Shown here piece by piece: positions 34,816-43,830 of a stretch of 64,000 nt of DNA. A program made the translations under genes and the position numbers. Origin of the DNA: Chlamydiales bacterium (GTDB lineage: Bacteria; Chlamydiota; Chlamydiia; Chlamydiales; JARBTQ01); contig JARBTQ010000004.1 in the NCBI GenBank assembly GCA_029240075.1, forward strand, positions 62,001-126,000, written 5' to 3'. The first letter of the stretch is position 1. Each line of letters opens with the position of its first letter. The notes below the pieces were generated by a model. The model did no database searches, had not been told where the DNA came from, and worked only from the letters and a program-made list of their open reading frames with translations.

Positions 34816-36276
34816 TTATACAAAAACGCCGTTCTTATTTGAGTTTGATTTTTCAATGCTTTCAAACTTTTTTATAGCTTGAGCATCTTTTAAAGGATTG
34901 TAAGCCAGCAATAATTCTTTATCCTTAAAATGATTATAGACCCCTTCAGGCAAATTCTTAATCCAATTACTAGATAAATTAACAGTTGCTATTTTTTTTA
35001 TGCTAAAAATGGCGAGTGGAAAATTACAGAAGAGATTATCGTTGAGGTATAGATAGCGTAATTTTTTAAGGTTTTGGATCGTATTTGGTAGTATTTGAAG
35101 GTCGTTTTTAGAAAGGTCTAAGCTTATTAATTGCTTTAAGCGTGTAACGTGAGGTGGAAGTTCTCTTAAACTACAACACGATAAATCCAAAAACTTAATA
35201 TTTTGGATAAATTCCATTTTCAGTAGCGATTCCCTTAAAATGGTTGCATGAATGGATATACATTCCTTGGAGATTTGTATCTGTGGTTGTCTAGACTGGA
35301 TAGACCCTATAATTTCAATAGAACAATCTTTAAGAGAGGGAAGAGTTTCTAGTTGGTTAGGCCATTGGTCGAAACGATTTTGTCTTAGATCAAGCTTTTT
35401 TAATTTTATGAGCTTTTGAAAAGAACTTGGAAGTTTTTTTAGAAGATTGTGGCTAAGCAGAAGCCTTTCTAAAAGAGGTAAGTCACCTATAGCATTTGGT
35501 AAAAGTGCAATTTTATTTTCACTAAAATCTATAAAACGCAACTTGGAGCATTTAGAAAGAGTTGTAGGTAAAAAATTTAGCAAATTCTTAGAAGCATTTA
35601 AGCTGATTAATTGGGGTAGTTCTTCAATTGCTATGGGCAACACTGAAAGGTAATTGTGTGAAATATTGAGATGCTCTAGCTTCTTTAAAGAGCTTAATTC
35701 ATAGGGGAGGTCAGAAAAACAATTATTGCTAAGATCAAGCTTCTTTAACTTTTCTAATCTACCAATTTCTTTTGGCAAAAAGATTAATTGAGAACTACTC
35801 AGTTTAAGCTCATATAAGCTTGAAAATAATGCTATCTGCTTTGGAAGTACAGGTAGTTTTAGATCAGAACGTTCAATACGGTTAAAATCCTCTTTTCGAA
35901 GAGAGCAGAACCATCCTTCGTATTTCTCTATAATATTTTGCTTATACTCTTCTGTATTTGATTTAAGAGGAAAAGGCTCTGCTTTTGCACAAGCAGGTCT
36001 GCTATTCATAATTTGCAATATTAATTGTTCTAAGCTAGTAATATTGGCTGCTTGCAAAGCTTGCTTTTTTTGCTCAGATACAATTTGACGCCAATTCCGA
36101 CACACCAGTGATAGCATAGCATAAGTCTTATAATCTTTTATGGGGTCAAAGATGCGGTATAGAATTTCGTTTGGCAAAGTATGTATTGAGCAGGGGGTAT
36201 TAGCTGTAGGTAGATGAACTTGGAAAGAATCAGAATTTTTAGTTGATTGCAAAGTAGTCGGCATGACGACTGTCAT
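34816..36276 (-). CDS. F-box and leucine-rich-repeat protein, candidate effector
   Basis: This 486-residue protein starts with a polar N-terminus, then an F-box at about residues 30-75 (LPNEILYRIFDPIKDY, then SLVCRNWRQIV), and about 12 leucine-rich repeats from about 150 to 460 with cores such as LKKLDLSNNCFSDLP. F-boxes bind Skp1 in eukaryotic SCF ubiquitin ligases, while the LRRs choose substrate. In an intracellular bacterium this is a strong sign of a secreted effector that redirects host ubiquitination. No signal peptide, which fits type III secretion. The ATG at 36276 is followed closely by a second start; the first is preceded by AAAGGAG. Confidence 0.85.
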   Translation of the reverse strand: MTVVMPTTLQSTKNSDSFQVHLPTANTPCSIHTLPNEILYRIFDPIKDYKTYAMLSLVCRNWRQIVSEQKKQALQAANITSLEQLILQIMNSRPACAKAEPFPLKSNTEEYKQNIIEKYEGWFCSLRKEDFNRIERSDLKLPVLPKQIALFSSLYELKLSSSQLIFLPKEIGRLEKLKKLDLSNNCFSDLPYELSSLKKLEHLNISHNYLSVLPIAIEELPQLISLNASKNLLNFLPTTLSKCSKLRFIDFSENKIALLPNAIGDLPLLERLLLSHNLLKKLPSSFQKLIKLKKLDLRQNRFDQWPNQLETLPSLKDCSIEIIGSIQSRQPQIQISKECISIHATILRESLLKMEFIQNIKFLDLSCCSLRELPPHVTRLKQLISLDLSKNDLQILPNTIQNLKKLRYLYLNDNLFCNFPLAIFSIKKIATVNLSSNWIKNLPEGVYNHFKDKELLLAYNPLKDAQAIKKFESIEKSNSNKNGVFV

Positions 36277-36580
36277 ATAACTCCTTTTTCAAAGGGTTGA
36301 TTTTTTAAGCGCTTACCATATTGAAAAGAGAATTAAATGGCAACCTGAAAAGTTTAGATTTTGATTTATAAAGGTATGGTGAGGGTCTTTATCTTATGCA
36401 AGCGTATTGAATACGGTATTATTAAATGATATTGTTAGGCATATAATCGAATCAATTTAGTGTACCCCTATAGAGCGTTTCAGTACGCTTAAAAACAAAC
36501 TTTTTTGCTAATCTGTCTCAGATTCTCTTTAAAGAGAGTAAATGCAATAGAATAAAACCTAAAATTTGTAGGAAGAAAAA
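36277..36580. promoter_or_regulatory. Divergent promoter region with two inverted repeats
   Basis: This 304-base region separates the divergent F-box gene and the 111-residue gene. Near the latter it contains AATCTG-TCT-CAGATT (36510-36524) and, overlapping it by one base, the perfect 14-bp palindrome TCTCTTTAAAGAGA (36524-36537). These could be operator sites. No gene seen. Confidence 0.35.
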
Positions 36581-36916
36581 ATGAAATCAACATTGAGCAC
36601 GCTGGCAATGAATTTAAAAAGATCAAATCCTGAAGAATTAGATCAGATTTCTACAGTATTTGATAAGGAATTAAGTAAAGCAGCAGCTACATTTATGGGG
36701 ATCTTGTCTAGCCCTTGTGGATTGGAAGAGTATGGTGAATTATCTTATGAACAAAAATTGCACCAACTCTATTTATATGAACAAGATGTTGTTAGCTCAG
36801 TAAATAGTAGAAATAGTTTTCTTAAAAAAATAGAAGGAGTGGCTAAATCTTGTTTTATTAATAGTAGAGAGCTCAGTACCATGCTTAAAAATCAGATTAT
36901 ATTAGAAGAAATTTAG
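36581..36916 (+). CDS. Unknown 111-residue protein
   Basis: This small, soluble, mostly helical protein starts MKSTLSTLAMNLKRSN behind a GTAGGAAG ribosome site. I recognise no family; it has Ser- and Glu-rich helices and two cysteines and no membrane segment. It is followed after 79 bases by the 599-residue gene on the same strand, so the two may be cotranscribed. Size, context and acidic centre would suit a secretion chaperone, but no specific chaperone motif is visible. Confidence 0.55.
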   Translation: MKSTLSTLAMNLKRSNPEELDQISTVFDKELSKAAATFMGILSSPCGLEEYGELSYEQKLHQLYLYEQDVVSSVNSRNSFLKKIEGVAKSCFINSRELSTMLKNQIILEEI

Positions 36917-36995
36917 TATATTCTCTGCTGGATAAAGAGGAATATTTAACTTCTTAAATGATAAAACTTATTATTTACCTTTACAAAGGCTTTTC

Positions 36996-38795
36996 ATGTT
37001 TAAAATAATTACAGGTATTCATTGTCCATCATTGAGAAATCTTTACCCATTTCAAAGGTCTAGTTACTGTTTTCAACAGCCATGTGTTAAAAATTTAAAA
37101 CAACATAATGCTTTAGCGGTTAGCCATTTTAGTGCGTATAAGTATAACCAATCTTATCGCACCTTTAAAGCTCACTCTCTACCACAGGGTTATTCTTTTC
37201 CCTTTCCTGTAAAGATGATAGTAGTAGCTGGTATATTAGGGCTAACTTATTACATTGCAGAGTCGAAACAAGCTGATACGAAATTTGATATAAATCTTCC
37301 TGTAGAAGATTTAGCAAAGAATATTGCGGACAGTTTTTTTGAAGAGATTATCGACCCTCTAGAAGATAATAAAGATCGACTTGAGTATTTTCGTAAATAT
37401 CCTAATGCGCTTAGTTACATATTAGAAGATAAAGAATCAGAGCTATTTAAAAAAATACTGGAGCATATCAATCCTATGGTTGGGTATGTTAGGAGCCTAA
37501 TGGGTACCGATAGTGAAAAGACTATTAAATTAGCTTATGAAATTTGTAAGCAGACGCGACTCAATTTGCACTTCAACCTGTTTTTATTAGCAATCATAGA
37601 GGAGCATAGAAAACTTTATCCTACAGAAAATGATCAAAAAATAAAACACCTGCAAACTATCTACCGAGGTTTGAATAAGAACTTCTATTTTCTCACTCAG
37701 TTAACTCCTATGGAACGAGCTAGCTTATTGCAACCTAGTGATATTTTAGAATTTTTAAAAAGATGGGAAAACCCAGGTTTCTCTTTTTATAGAGACATTA
37801 CTCAATACCAAGCTGAAGAGTGGAACGATCAAGTGCGAACCTTATTACTACGCAACTGGGTTTATCTATGTCCTAATAATCCCCACGAGAGTTCTCTAAT
37901 TACAGATGTTGTATCTGCTTTTTTCCCCGCAGAAAAAGTGGACAGTGGTATGCTACATCGCTATGCAATTGTGGAAAATGCTGGTGCAATTTTAGCTCTA
38001 ATAGAAATGCGGCAAACCAGGTCATCAGAGTTAGCCATTCTAAAAAAATTATTTCCAGATTTAAAAACTGAAGTTATCAAGAAAATGTTAGAAGCAAGGA
38101 TGGGGTATTCTAATCTAAGTTTTTACATCGATTTTCTCTTAGCTAATGCTTCTCAAGAGCAGCTAAAACATTCACTATTTGATCTATTTCAAGAAAGTCA
38201 AAAGACTAATTTAAAAGTATATAAAGCTAATTTAAAACAGTCGTTTTGCCGAATTGTTGAGCAGCGCTTACAATATTATCCTCAATACGCGGCTCAACAG
38301 GGGATAAAATTAGTCGCTCATCAAAAATTTAACCGTCAATTTGGCTCTCTTAGCAAGTTCTTAAATAAAATATCTAATTTAGCTAAAGGTTTAGAAAAGA
38401 AGGCTTATTCTGAAGAACAGATAAAAGCTTTGATAGATGGGGCAAAGTATTTGCAAGGCTGGACCGATGTAAAAATGTATTATTATGATAAGAAGTTAGA
38501 TAATGTAGATGAGCAAATTTTGCTTATAAAAGAATTTCTAGCCAAAATGACACATGAAGGGGAGCAAAATCAATTAAAGTTAAGTGAAAATGTGCATGTT
38601 GATGCATTAGATGCGTATAGATGGGTACTATTGTCCCATATTTGTTCAGCAGTTGAAAACACGCTTGTAATTATGCGGAGAGAGGATCAGTCGGTATATC
38701 CTTGCTTGTGGCCATCTGTCGCTGAGTCTACTTTGATTAATCTAAAACAATTTAATCTTATAGATAAGCTTATTCAGCAACGAAGAAGCAAGTGA
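36996..38795 (+). CDS. Unknown 599-residue protein with presequence-like N-terminus and one membrane anchor
   Basis: No family recognised for the main part, a large helical domain (about residues 95-599). The first 88 residues contain no Asp or Glu but many Lys, Arg, Ser, Tyr and Gln, followed by one hydrophobic segment at about 73-88 (MIVVAGILGLTYYIA). This layout, basic presequence plus single anchor plus large soluble domain, resembles eukaryotic mitochondrial inner-membrane or intermembrane-space proteins. It is unlike a bacterial signal peptide, which would have the hydrophobic part within 10-20 residues of the start. A mitochondria-directed effector is a possibility, not a conclusion. 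It follows the 111-residue gene. Confidence 0.7.
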   Translation: MFKIITGIHCPSLRNLYPFQRSSYCFQQPCVKNLKQHNALAVSHFSAYKYNQSYRTFKAHSLPQGYSFPFPVKMIVVAGILGLTYYIAESKQADTKFDINLPVEDLAKNIADSFFEEIIDPLEDNKDRLEYFRKYPNALSYILEDKESELFKKILEHINPMVGYVRSLMGTDSEKTIKLAYEICKQTRLNLHFNLFLLAIIEEHRKLYPTENDQKIKHLQTIYRGLNKNFYFLTQLTPMERASLLQPSDILEFLKRWENPGFSFYRDITQYQAEEWNDQVRTLLLRNWVYLCPNNPHESSLITDVVSAFFPAEKVDSGMLHRYAIVENAGAILALIEMRQTRSSELAILKKLFPDLKTEVIKKMLEARMGYSNLSFYIDFLLANASQEQLKHSLFDLFQESQKTNLKVYKANLKQSFCRIVEQRLQYYPQYAAQQGIKLVAHQKFNRQFGSLSKFLNKISNLAKGLEKKAYSEEQIKALIDGAKYLQGWTDVKMYYYDKKLDNVDEQILLIKEFLAKMTHEGEQNQLKLSENVHVDALDAYRWVLLSHICSAVENTLVIMRREDQSVYPCLWPSVAESTLINLKQFNLIDKLIQQRRSK

Positions 38796-38882
38796 TGGTT
38801 TGTATATTGAGCCTCTTTCTAATTTTACTATCGATAACTTAATTGACCTCTGAGAAACAGCTTTCAAAAGAGATCCACAGTA

Positions 38883-38910
38883 AAGGACAGAGGGGTGTCC
38901 TCTGTGCCTT
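38883..38910. terminator. Strong hairpin between convergent genes
   Basis: AAGG-ACAGAGG and CCTCTGT-g-CCTT form an 11-bp stem with one bulged G and a five-base loop, without a U-tract. It lies 10 bases beyond the phosphohexomutase stop and 88 bases beyond the stop of the 599-residue gene. Termination is likely but could be partly factor-dependent. Confidence 0.5.
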
Positions 38911-38919
38911 ATGAAGAGA

Positions 38920-40695
38920 TTATGCTTGAAGCAGTTTTTTTACAGCGGCTAAAAGGGTATTTGCATAATGATCTGTTTCTGCGATTCCATTTTGTATATC
39001 TTTGTCTTTTTGCATAGGTTGAAAAGCGCCGCAGTAAACTTTGACTTTGGGTTCTGTTCCAGAAGGGCGAATCGCTAATTTGCTGCCGTCACTTAACCAA
39101 AACAATAAAACATTTGTTTTGGGGAAAGGTAATTTTTCAGTTATTCCTTCTACAAGCTGGGTACGAGTTCCTTTTTCATAATCTTCTAGAACTTTTACAG
39201 CTACCCCACCAATCTGCTGAGGAGGTGTTAGGCGCAGTTGTTGCATTAAACTTGCCATCTTCTCTTTACCCTCTTTGGTTTCTGGAAAGTCAATATTTAA
39301 AAGGTGTTCGCGATAAATGCCATACTTTTTGTAGATAGCATGCAAACAATCAACTAAAGTTTTTCCCTCTTTTTTAGCTTGTAAAGCAACTTCGCAAAGG
39401 AGACACCCTGAAATAATAGCGTCTTTATCACGTGCATGAGTCCCTAATAGGTATCCATAAGACTCTTCACCCCCAAATATATATTGATATGGCTGTGGGA
39501 TCATTTGCTCCCATTGATGAATAAGCTGTCCTATATACTTAAATCCCGTAAGCACATCAAAGCAAGGTTTGTTATAAGATTTAGCTATCGCAGCAAATAG
39601 TTCGCTAGTAACAATAGTTTTGACAAATGCTGCATTGGCTGGCATTTTTCCTTGCTGAGTCAATGTCTGGCAAATATGTTCAAGGCAAACACAGGCAATC
39701 TGGTTTCCATTAAGAAGTTCCACTTTGCCTCTATGATTAACCGCAACACCAAGACGATCAGCATCGGGGTCGTTAGCGATAAATAGATCAGCCCCTGTAG
39801 TTAACATCTTTTCTATACCTAATTTAAGAGCAGCAGGATCTTCTGGATTCGGGTATTTTACAGTGGGGAATTGGCCATCTGGTGTATTTTGTTCTTCAAC
39901 ACTAATAAAATTAGTAAAGCCCCACTCTTTTAGGGCTTGTGGCATCAAAGTCATCCCAGTTCCATGTAAAGCACTGTATACGACTTTAAGTGTAGATCCT
40001 AACTTTTTGTTATCTTCTGCACAATGTTGCAAACCACGAATTGCATTAAAATATTCTTGGTCAAGTTCTTTATCAATACTCTCTATAAGAGGATGGGATA
40101 ACTCTACTGTTGCAATTGAGCTGAGGTCTGATATATTGTTTACTTCTTTAACAATCTCTTGATCATGGGGAGGAAGAACTTGGGCTCCATCACTCCAGTA
40201 AACCTTATAACCGTTGTAGGCTGGTGGATTATGTGATGCAGTAACCATAATGGCTGCTGTACACTTTTTATAGCGGCAAGCAAAGGATACTAAAGGTGTA
40301 GGGCGAAGTTCTTTGAAAATATAAGCTTTAATTCCGTTAGCAGCTAAGATCCTTGCAGCTTCTTGGGCGAATTGTTGGGAGCGGATTCGGCTGTCGTAGC
40401 TGATCACAACAGAGGCAGATTTAAGGTCTGATATGGAACGTTTAATATAGTTAGCTAGCCCTTGTGTAGCTCCTCTTACAGTGTAAGTATTCATCCGATT
40501 GCACCCTACTCCCATAATCCCCCTTAGGCCACCTGTTCCAAATGAAAGATTAGTGTAGAATGCGCTAACAAGTTCTCCAGGGTTGTTCTGCATTAATTTT
40601 TTGATAGTGTCTTTTGTCTCTGCGTCGTAATTCCCATTAAGCCAATCATTAATACGTTTTTGTATTGTAGGGTCTATAACCGGATTTGTTGTCAT
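38920..40695 (-). CDS. Phosphoglucomutase/phosphomannomutase
   Basis: This 591-residue alpha-D-phosphohexomutase interconverts hexose 1- and 6-phosphates. The motifs are in order: catalytic phosphoserine TASHNPPAYNG near residue 152, metal loop DPDADRLG near 312, sugar loop GGEESYGY near 411 and phosphate-binding RPSGTEPK near 545. Length fits the larger PGM/PMM group found in chlamydiae and Bacteroidetes. It feeds glycogen and nucleotide-sugar synthesis and links with the glucose-6-phosphate pathway genes at 55.6-58.0 kb. Which of the two sugars is preferred cannot be read from sequence. Confidence 0.9.
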   Translation of the reverse strand: MTTNPVIDPTIQKRINDWLNGNYDAETKDTIKKLMQNNPGELVSAFYTNLSFGTGGLRGIMGVGCNRMNTYTVRGATQGLANYIKRSISDLKSASVVISYDSRIRSQQFAQEAARILAANGIKAYIFKELRPTPLVSFACRYKKCTAAIMVTASHNPPAYNGYKVYWSDGAQVLPPHDQEIVKEVNNISDLSSIATVELSHPLIESIDKELDQEYFNAIRGLQHCAEDNKKLGSTLKVVYSALHGTGMTLMPQALKEWGFTNFISVEEQNTPDGQFPTVKYPNPEDPAALKLGIEKMLTTGADLFIANDPDADRLGVAVNHRGKVELLNGNQIACVCLEHICQTLTQQGKMPANAAFVKTIVTSELFAAIAKSYNKPCFDVLTGFKYIGQLIHQWEQMIPQPYQYIFGGEESYGYLLGTHARDKDAIISGCLLCEVALQAKKEGKTLVDCLHAIYKKYGIYREHLLNIDFPETKEGKEKMASLMQQLRLTPPQQIGGVAVKVLEDYEKGTRTQLVEGITEKLPFPKTNVLLFWLSDGSKLAIRPSGTEPKVKVYCGAFQPMQKDKDIQNGIAETDHYANTLLAAVKKLLQA

Positions 40696-40878
40696 ATTTT
40701 CTCCCCTTGTTCTTTGCTATAAGTTCTAAAAAATTTATCTAACTTAATTTATTATAGTAAGTTAGCTGTCATCTTTGTAAAACGGTATATGTTATTTTAT
40801 AAATGACATTAAAGAATCTTTTTATTGGCGACAAGGATAAAAATAAAGATTGAGATAAAAACTTAGAGAAGTAGGCAG

Positions 40879-42648
40879 TTATTTTTGCTTAGAAAAATAA
40901 AGGTTCCAATTTTTAGAAACTAATGCATCTGTTTCAGAATCACAAGCAACCACTGCAGGATAAGAGGGTTTCATACGAGCATCAATTAAGATTGGGCCTT
41001 TGTAAGAAAGATGATGGCGATAAATTGTAGTTTCACGAGCATAGATATCTGCAGCGGGTTCAAAACGAGTAAAAACAGTCCATAGAAAAGAAGCTTCGCT
41101 AGCGACAGTTTCTTCTACAGAATCAACTAAAACTAATAAAGGCCATTGGTTAAACTGGGGGTACTGTAAAATTTGTTGCATTTCTTTATCTGTAATATCT
41201 TTATGATTAACAGATAAAACTAAACATCCTGGACTAAAAGGGGCTATTTCTTTAATAAGCCGAGAGGGCTGTCCTTCGGTGTATTCAATAGGTAGTTTAC
41301 GGATTGGATCTCCACAACCTAACATAACTCCTCGCGATCCTTTATTTAATTCAGGGCCTGTGTAATCTAAAGTATCCAGAGATAAATTAGCAAAAATGAA
41401 AAGATCTGTTTCTGGTCTAAATCGTTCAAGGATGATTGTTAATAACTCTTTAAAGTTTTCGAGATTAACTGTTTGATCTGTAAGCATCAAAAATTTAGTT
41501 AATGCTAACTGTCCTTCTCCCAAAATTCGGAAAGCAGATGCCATTGATTCACGATAATAGCGTTCTCTGACAATAGCGGCGCCTAGAGAGTGAAAACCTG
41601 TTTCTCCGTAGCTCCATAAATCTTTTACCCCTGGCATAACAACAGGAAACAGTGGGGAAAGAAGTTTTTGCAGATAATTACCTAAATAGTAATCTTCTTG
41701 CCGTGGTTTTCCTACGACAGTTGCTGGATAGATAGCATCTTTGCGATGGTAAACAGCTTGACAATGAAATACTGGGAAATCATGTGCTAAGCTATAATAA
41801 CCATAATGATCACCAAAAGGTCCTTCAAGTTGTCTTTCTTTAGGCTTTACATAACCAACTAATGTAAACTCGCACTCACTAAAGATAGGATAGTTGTTAA
41901 AAGGGGAACTGGAAGTTGTTAATTTACCGTCTTGCAAAAGTCCTGCTAAAAGGATTTCAGGAACATTTTCAGGGAGAGGCATGATCGCACTAAGTATAAG
42001 TGCAGGGGGACCGCCAATTGATATATTCACAGGTAATGGTCTATTTTGCTGTTCAGCCTGATAGTAATGAAAACCTCCACCCTTGCCAATTTGCCAGTGG
42101 ATTCCTGTCGTATCAGCATTATAACGTTGAATGCGGTACATCCCCAGATTTGGGGGACCACCATTTACAGGTTCTGTATAAACAAGAGGTAAAGTTATAA
42201 AATGACCACCATCTTCAGGCCACAGCTGCAATAAAGGGAGCTTACATAAGTCTGTAGGGGATTGAAGAGTCTCCATGACAGGAGCTTTTGTCCAACGTTT
42301 ACGTGTCCCAATGTTCATCAAACGTGAAAAAAGGGAGCGCCCCTTCCAAAAAGAGGTGAGATTTGGAGGATTTTTAGTAATGAGATCGATAAATTTGGCT
42401 AGCCATTCTTCCAGATCAGAAGGAAATGCTAACTGAACTCTTTTGTATGAGCCAAATAAATTAGTAACAACGGGAAATGAGCTATTTTTAACGTTATGAA
42501 AGAGAAGTGCAGGGCCATTTTGTTCTGCAATACGGCGATGAATTTCTGCAATCTCTAAGTGAGAATCAACTTCATGGTAGATATCGACAATTTCATTATG
42601 TTGTCTTAATAGAGTAATCCATTGACGTAAATTGGCGATACCAACCAT
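40879..42648 (-). CDS. ubiD: UbiD-family prenylated-FMN decarboxylase
   Basis: This 589-residue protein is a UbiD-type (de)carboxylase. The N-terminal region MVGIANLRQWITLL, the central LEGPFGDHYGYYS and the KPRQEDYYLG segment are family hallmarks; the Glu of the EGPFGD stretch is part of the catalytic triad around the prenylated flavin cofactor. UbiD removes the carboxyl group from 4-hydroxy-3-polyprenylbenzoate in ubiquinone synthesis, and chlamydial genomes use it in quinone synthesis. The cofactor-making UbiX is not in the window. It lies 42 bases downstream of rpmB on the same strand. A larger size than E. coli UbiD (about 497) is usual for chlamydial members. Confidence 0.88.
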   Translation of the reverse strand: MVGIANLRQWITLLRQHNEIVDIYHEVDSHLEIAEIHRRIAEQNGPALLFHNVKNSSFPVVTNLFGSYKRVQLAFPSDLEEWLAKFIDLITKNPPNLTSFWKGRSLFSRLMNIGTRKRWTKAPVMETLQSPTDLCKLPLLQLWPEDGGHFITLPLVYTEPVNGGPPNLGMYRIQRYNADTTGIHWQIGKGGGFHYYQAEQQNRPLPVNISIGGPPALILSAIMPLPENVPEILLAGLLQDGKLTTSSSPFNNYPIFSECEFTLVGYVKPKERQLEGPFGDHYGYYSLAHDFPVFHCQAVYHRKDAIYPATVVGKPRQEDYYLGNYLQKLLSPLFPVVMPGVKDLWSYGETGFHSLGAAIVRERYYRESMASAFRILGEGQLALTKFLMLTDQTVNLENFKELLTIILERFRPETDLFIFANLSLDTLDYTGPELNKGSRGVMLGCGDPIRKLPIEYTEGQPSRLIKEIAPFSPGCLVLSVNHKDITDKEMQQILQYPQFNQWPLLVLVDSVEETVASEASFLWTVFTRFEPAADIYARETTIYRHHLSYKGPILIDARMKPSYPAVVACDSETDALVSKNWNLYFSKQK

Positions 42649-42690
42649 AGAAATTTACACAGTAAAAGTTGTGAAAAAATAAAAAATCTA

Positions 42691-42966
42691 TTAGACCTTT
42701 TGCCCTTCAGCGCGGAGTTGTTTTACAACTTCAGCAATTCCAACTTTGTCAATTGTACGCATTGCAGCTGTTGAAAGGCGTAAAGTTACAAAGCGATTTT
42801 CTTCAGACAACCAAAAACGTTTTTTTACTAAATTTGGTACAAAACGGCGCTTTGTTTTTCCATTAATTTTTAAACCAATGCCTTTATGTTTCTTAGCCAC
42901 ACCACGTACGGAGTAGTTGATACCGACGACCGGGCGCTTTTTTGTCACTTGGCATACGCGGGACAT
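42691..42966 (-). CDS. rpmB: 50S ribosomal protein L28
   Basis: This 91-residue basic protein starts [15 protein letters not shown] and contains KRRFVPNL, both typical of L28, with [17 protein letters not shown] near the C-terminus. It is a component of the large ribosomal subunit. Length is normal for L28 of bacteria with a C-terminal extension (78-95 residues). It is transcribed away from the two-membrane-segment protein that begins at 43115, so the 148 bases between them hold both promoters. Confidence 0.97.
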   Translation of the reverse strand: MSRVCQVTKKRPVVGINYSVRGVAKKHKGIGLKINGKTKRRFVPNLVKKRFWLSEENRFVTLRLSTAAMRTIDKVGIAEVVKQLRAEGQKV

Positions 42967-43114
42967 AGTTAACCTCTATACAAAAATTACGATAATTAAG
43001 ATGTTAGCATGTTGGATTTTATTCAACAAGAAAAGTTGGACCACATCTTTAAAAAGTTGTATTATCCTAGGTGTAACATATTGTAAAATCAGATTTAGTA
43101 GTAGGGTATTAAGT

Positions 43115-43585
43115 ATGGCTATTTATAAGTTATATGGCTCCGAACCTCCAGATGGAGAGGATCCTCACACCGAAAGAGTGGAAAATATCCATTCTTTACG
43201 CGCAGATAGGGATAAAGTTACACTTTGGCAAAAAATTAAGCTATTTTTTTTAGGAAGATTCGTAATTTTTTTACTTTTTACCGTTGCGGCTGTTTTTGCT
43301 TTAGGGTTGCTCGGATTGGGTATTGTTAACTTAGGATTTTGCTTAGTTACTTTATTCAAAACCCCTTTTTTTATTAGGGAACTTAAAAAGAATATGATCT
43401 ACTTTAAAGTTGCTTGCATAATCATGCTTGGAATGTTTATTGCAGTTTTTAGCCCTTTTTTAGGAATATCTCTTATATTTAGTTACTTATTAATAAATAA
43501 TCAAAATCAATCGGTAGATCCCCAAACTTTAGCTAATATACAAGCTAAAGTGTATGCTGCATTAGGTAGCTTTTATAGGCAGTAG
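43115..43585 (+). CDS. Small membrane protein with two hydrophobic segments, Inc-like topology
   Basis: The frame is open from 42917, but the proper start is the ATG at 43115 (MAIYKLYGSE...), since the upstream part overlaps rpmB antisense and lies within its promoter region. The resulting 156-residue protein has a polar N-terminus of about 45 residues, two long hydrophobic segments (about 46-80 and 97-125) separated by a short charged loop, and a short polar tail. A bilobed hydrophobic domain of this kind is typical of chlamydial inclusion membrane proteins, though ordinary inner-membrane proteins can look similar. A good terminator follows the stop. Confidence 0.65.
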   Translation: MAIYKLYGSEPPDGEDPHTERVENIHSLRADRDKVTLWQKIKLFFLGRFVIFLLFTVAAVFALGLLGLGIVNLGFCLVTLFKTPFFIRELKKNMIYFKVACIIMLGMFIAVFSPFLGISLIFSYLLINNQNQSVDPQTLANIQAKVYAALGSFYRQ

Positions 43586-43595
43586 AGTAGTTGTC

Positions 43596-43629
43596 AAACT
43601 ATTAACTTACAAATAGTTAATAGTTTTTT
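43596..43629 (+). terminator. Rho-independent terminator
   Basis: Perfect 12-bp stem AAACTATTAACT (43596-43607) and AGTTAATAGTTT (43615-43626) with a seven-base loop and T-rich tail, starting 10 bases after the stop of the small membrane protein gene. Confidence 0.85.
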
Positions 43630-43830
43630 GAGAAGTAATTAACATAGACCTCCATCAAAAGTGTGTATAGCGAGGTCTATCCAAATAGTTAGCATAAGAA
43701 AAACTGATAAAAAGTCTTATATTGTATTATAGGGGTTATTTTTTTAGAGGTTTTTTAAAAGAAGGGCTTGCTCCTACCCATTTTAAATCTGTATTGCTCA
43801 CAAATAGACTTGGATATCAAAGGAAGACAT

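Noticed and set aside
42917-43114. Upstream extension of the small membrane protein
   Set aside because: It runs antisense into rpmB and crosses the divergent promoter region; ATG 43115 is the better start.
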